Positions 62,061-64,000 of a stretch of DNA of 64,000 bases are shown here, piece after piece. Within the stretch, counting starts at the first letter, position 1, and each line of letters opens with the position of its first letter. The notes beneath the pieces are model-generated. The model had not been told where the DNA came from. It saw only the letters and a program-made list of their open reading frames with translations, and did not search any database. This DNA is from Trichopria drosophilae (lineage: Eukaryota; Arthropoda; Insecta; Hymenoptera; Diapriidae), in contig CM059587.1 in assembly GCA_030407085.1 (NCBI GenBank), positions 42,196,501-42,260,500 of the forward strand, in the 5' to 3' direction. The position numbers and the translations under genes were made by a program.

Positions 62061-64000
62061 CACAATGAGTCAAATGTAAATTACAAACGAGAAATTTTTG
62101 ATACATGAAATGAAAAAAATATAGATTTCTTATAAATTTGTGTGAGTTGCGAGAAAGAATAGTGTTTTCATTTCCGCCCTATTTAAAACTTGTTCTTTAT
62201 CCATGGTATGTGTGACAAATATATTCAATAACAAATTTGTACAAATTTAAAATAGCCGAACGAACTTAGAAAATCCTTGGACACGATGTCGTCGGATGGT
62301 CATTGCACATCTTAATAATTGCAAATATGTTAGTATACCATTTTGTAAAATACTGGATGTTTCGATCTGACCAAGATCGTTTCGGTCTCGACCCAGTCTC
62401 GAGATCAGGTTATTGTCGAGACTAACGATATCGTCTCGCTCCAGTCTCGAGTCTCGATAAATATAATTACTGTGAATTTAAAACAGGAAAAGTTTTTGAT
62501 CGCTTGTTTCGAATAATGATCGATAATTTGGATTTAGATCATAACATTATACAAACTACAGCAATAATTAGCTTTAATAATGAGTCAGAATGTGTATAGT
62601 AAATGATGAATGTGACTTTTATTGTTCATACACGAAACTAAGTGTTATCTCTATAAAAATAATAAATTACATTTGTCAATAAGTACCTTTTTTATCAAAT
62701 TTTCGGCTGATTGAACGTCTTGAATATAGAAGAACAAAATACAATTTATTTAAACCGTTTATTTAACGCATTCTTTTTGTGTATGGAAAAAAGAATAGTT
62801 TACAAAAAATGTTGTCACAATTTACAAAAAGTATGATTCGGTTATTTGCAGTTATTATCCTACATTTATTCGTGTGGTCACAGTGTATGCGTAAAATTAA
62901 ATTTTTCAATTGTAAAATAGAATTTTATGCAAGAGGAGTATGGTTTCCTCAGCATTATATGCATGTTTTAAGGACCTGAAATCAGTTATTATGGATAGGC
63001 GGCTACTTTATAGTCCTAGGACGATAATGTACAAATTATGTATCTAGGCGCATGCGCATAGGCATATAACCTTTCTTTATCGTCCGTATACCGTAAAGCA
63101 CTCAAAACACGTTACGCACATAACCTCGGAAACCATACTCCTGTTACGTAAAATATTGTATGTAACGTGGAACTAAACAATTCTGGTCCTCGCATGCGTT
63201 CCTGGTACTCGTCTGCGCCTCGTAGGTACCGGGAACACCATGCCGGGACCAGAATTACAGTTTTACTTCCATGTTACATAATATACTTTACGTATTTTAC
63301 AATAGACTTTTTTTATATTAATGACTCGTGTAATTTTTATTTGAGATGCATTTCATTTAAAATCTTTCAAATAAACTCCATCAAGACTTTCGGTATCGTC
63401 GAAATTTAGGGTACAGAAAATTTTACTTCGATACTGATTTAAATTATGTACCTTCATTAAGTCTCGTCTTAGTATCCTCTTGGTCTCGTATCTTGGACTG
63501 ATTTCGATTTCGCGTAGATACTCTTGACAGTCTTTGTATTTTTTGATCAAGTACTGTTGTGAATAATCGCTTAAACTATTTAATTTGCAATATTGTGGCA
63601 TATAATTACGCTAATTTCGATTAGCATCCTTCGTAACATATAATACCTTTAAATATTATTTTCGGGTTGGCATATTTCTACGAAATTATAGTGAGTTATA
63701 AAAATGCTACAAACATCATACCGCTTTTATCAAATGCTCGGTTTAAAATATTTTATATATAATTTTATTGTTCAATACATTTTAAAAATGGTCCACAAAA
63801 TAAGACCGACACAAAAAAGTGTTATTAATCGTGTTCGTTTACCTAAGGATTTTTAAGTTATTAGATATATTATAAGTTATAGATAACACTACGTAGAAAA
63901 CATAAGAGTTAACGGACCTATGTAATAATGATGGTAACATTTCATAATGGGACAATTAACGACATGAAAATGCAATTCACATGATGTTTCTTTTATGTTT
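62061..64000. other. Upstream intergenic DNA, mostly AT-rich
   Basis: Holds a cluster of GTCTCGA-like words at 62,365-62,460 (GTCTCGACCCAGTCTCGAG, GTCGAGACT, CAGTCTCGAGTCTCGA). It also holds a 150-bp imperfect palindrome at 63,145-63,294, with arms AATTCTGGTCC / GGGACCAGAATT and TACGTA ends. No exon is convincing except the doubtful ORF below. Confidence 0.4.
63353..63601 (-). CDS. Doubtful single-exon 82-codon ORF
   Basis: Starts MPQYCKLNSLSDYSQQYLIK and ends GVYLKDFK. A TAG lies in frame 12 bases upstream of the ATG, and AATAAA occurs on the same strand at 63,336-63,341, just after the stop. The product is Tyr-, Lys- and Arg-rich with no recognised motif, signal peptide or membrane segment. 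It could be a small gene, but its length is only modestly above chance for this base composition. Confidence 0.2.
   Translation of the reverse strand: MPQYCKLNSLSDYSQQYLIKKYKDCQEYLREIEISPRYETKRILRRDLMKVHNLNQYRSKIFCTLNFDDTESLDGVYLKDFK

Overview
The window is AT-rich nuclear DNA from an animal with long introns full of decayed transposons. The one long gene is a type II membrane M1 aminopeptidase of insect type. Its short cytoplasmic tail and Cys-rich stalk resemble the hymenopteran (ant, bee, wasp) version as I remember it. I infer an insect, probably a hymenopteran; the species cannot be named from sequence alone.

Main gene. Almost the whole window (60,578 down to 1,690, minus strand) is one gene. 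I reconstructed 13 coding exons by joining splice sites and checking intron phase at every junction. The coding length is 2,925 nt (974 residues plus stop). Exon 1 encodes the cytoplasmic start, exon 2 the membrane anchor, exon 3 the stalk, exons 4-8 the N-terminal beta domain, exon 9 the GAMEN and HELAH...E zinc-peptidase core, and exons 10-13 the C-terminal helical domain. The largest introns are about 16.5 kb, 22.1 kb and 5.3 kb.

Left edge (1-1,689). A small two-exon plus-strand gene of 80 codons (164-545) has an in-frame upstream stop, a good GT-AG intron and an AATAAA signal. It converges on the 3' end of the aminopeptidase. I do not recognise the product.

Intron content. The introns hold many inverted-repeat elements. 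Two have TTAA ends like piggyBac elements, two or three have TA ends like Tc1/mariner elements, and one has TTA ends like PIF/Harbinger. A 1,029-bp palindrome at 37,844-38,872 has outer arms that differ at one base in 308. Related modular foldback sequences lie at about 51.3 and 54.8 kb. Three copies of an unclassified repeat share ACTTCGACCC / GGGTCGAAGT ends. There is a decayed virus-like (Polinton/Maverick-type) fragment with a broken packaging-ATPase gene at about 11.8-13.5 kb, and a non-LTR reverse-transcriptase remnant at 24.8-25.1 kb.

Right edge (60,579-64,000). A GC- and CpG-rich stretch (about 60.5-62.06 kb) lies upstream of the start codon and probably holds the 5' UTR and promoter. 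Beyond it I see only AT-rich DNA, one short palindrome and one doubtful 82-codon ORF. I found no rRNA, tRNA or CRISPR array.
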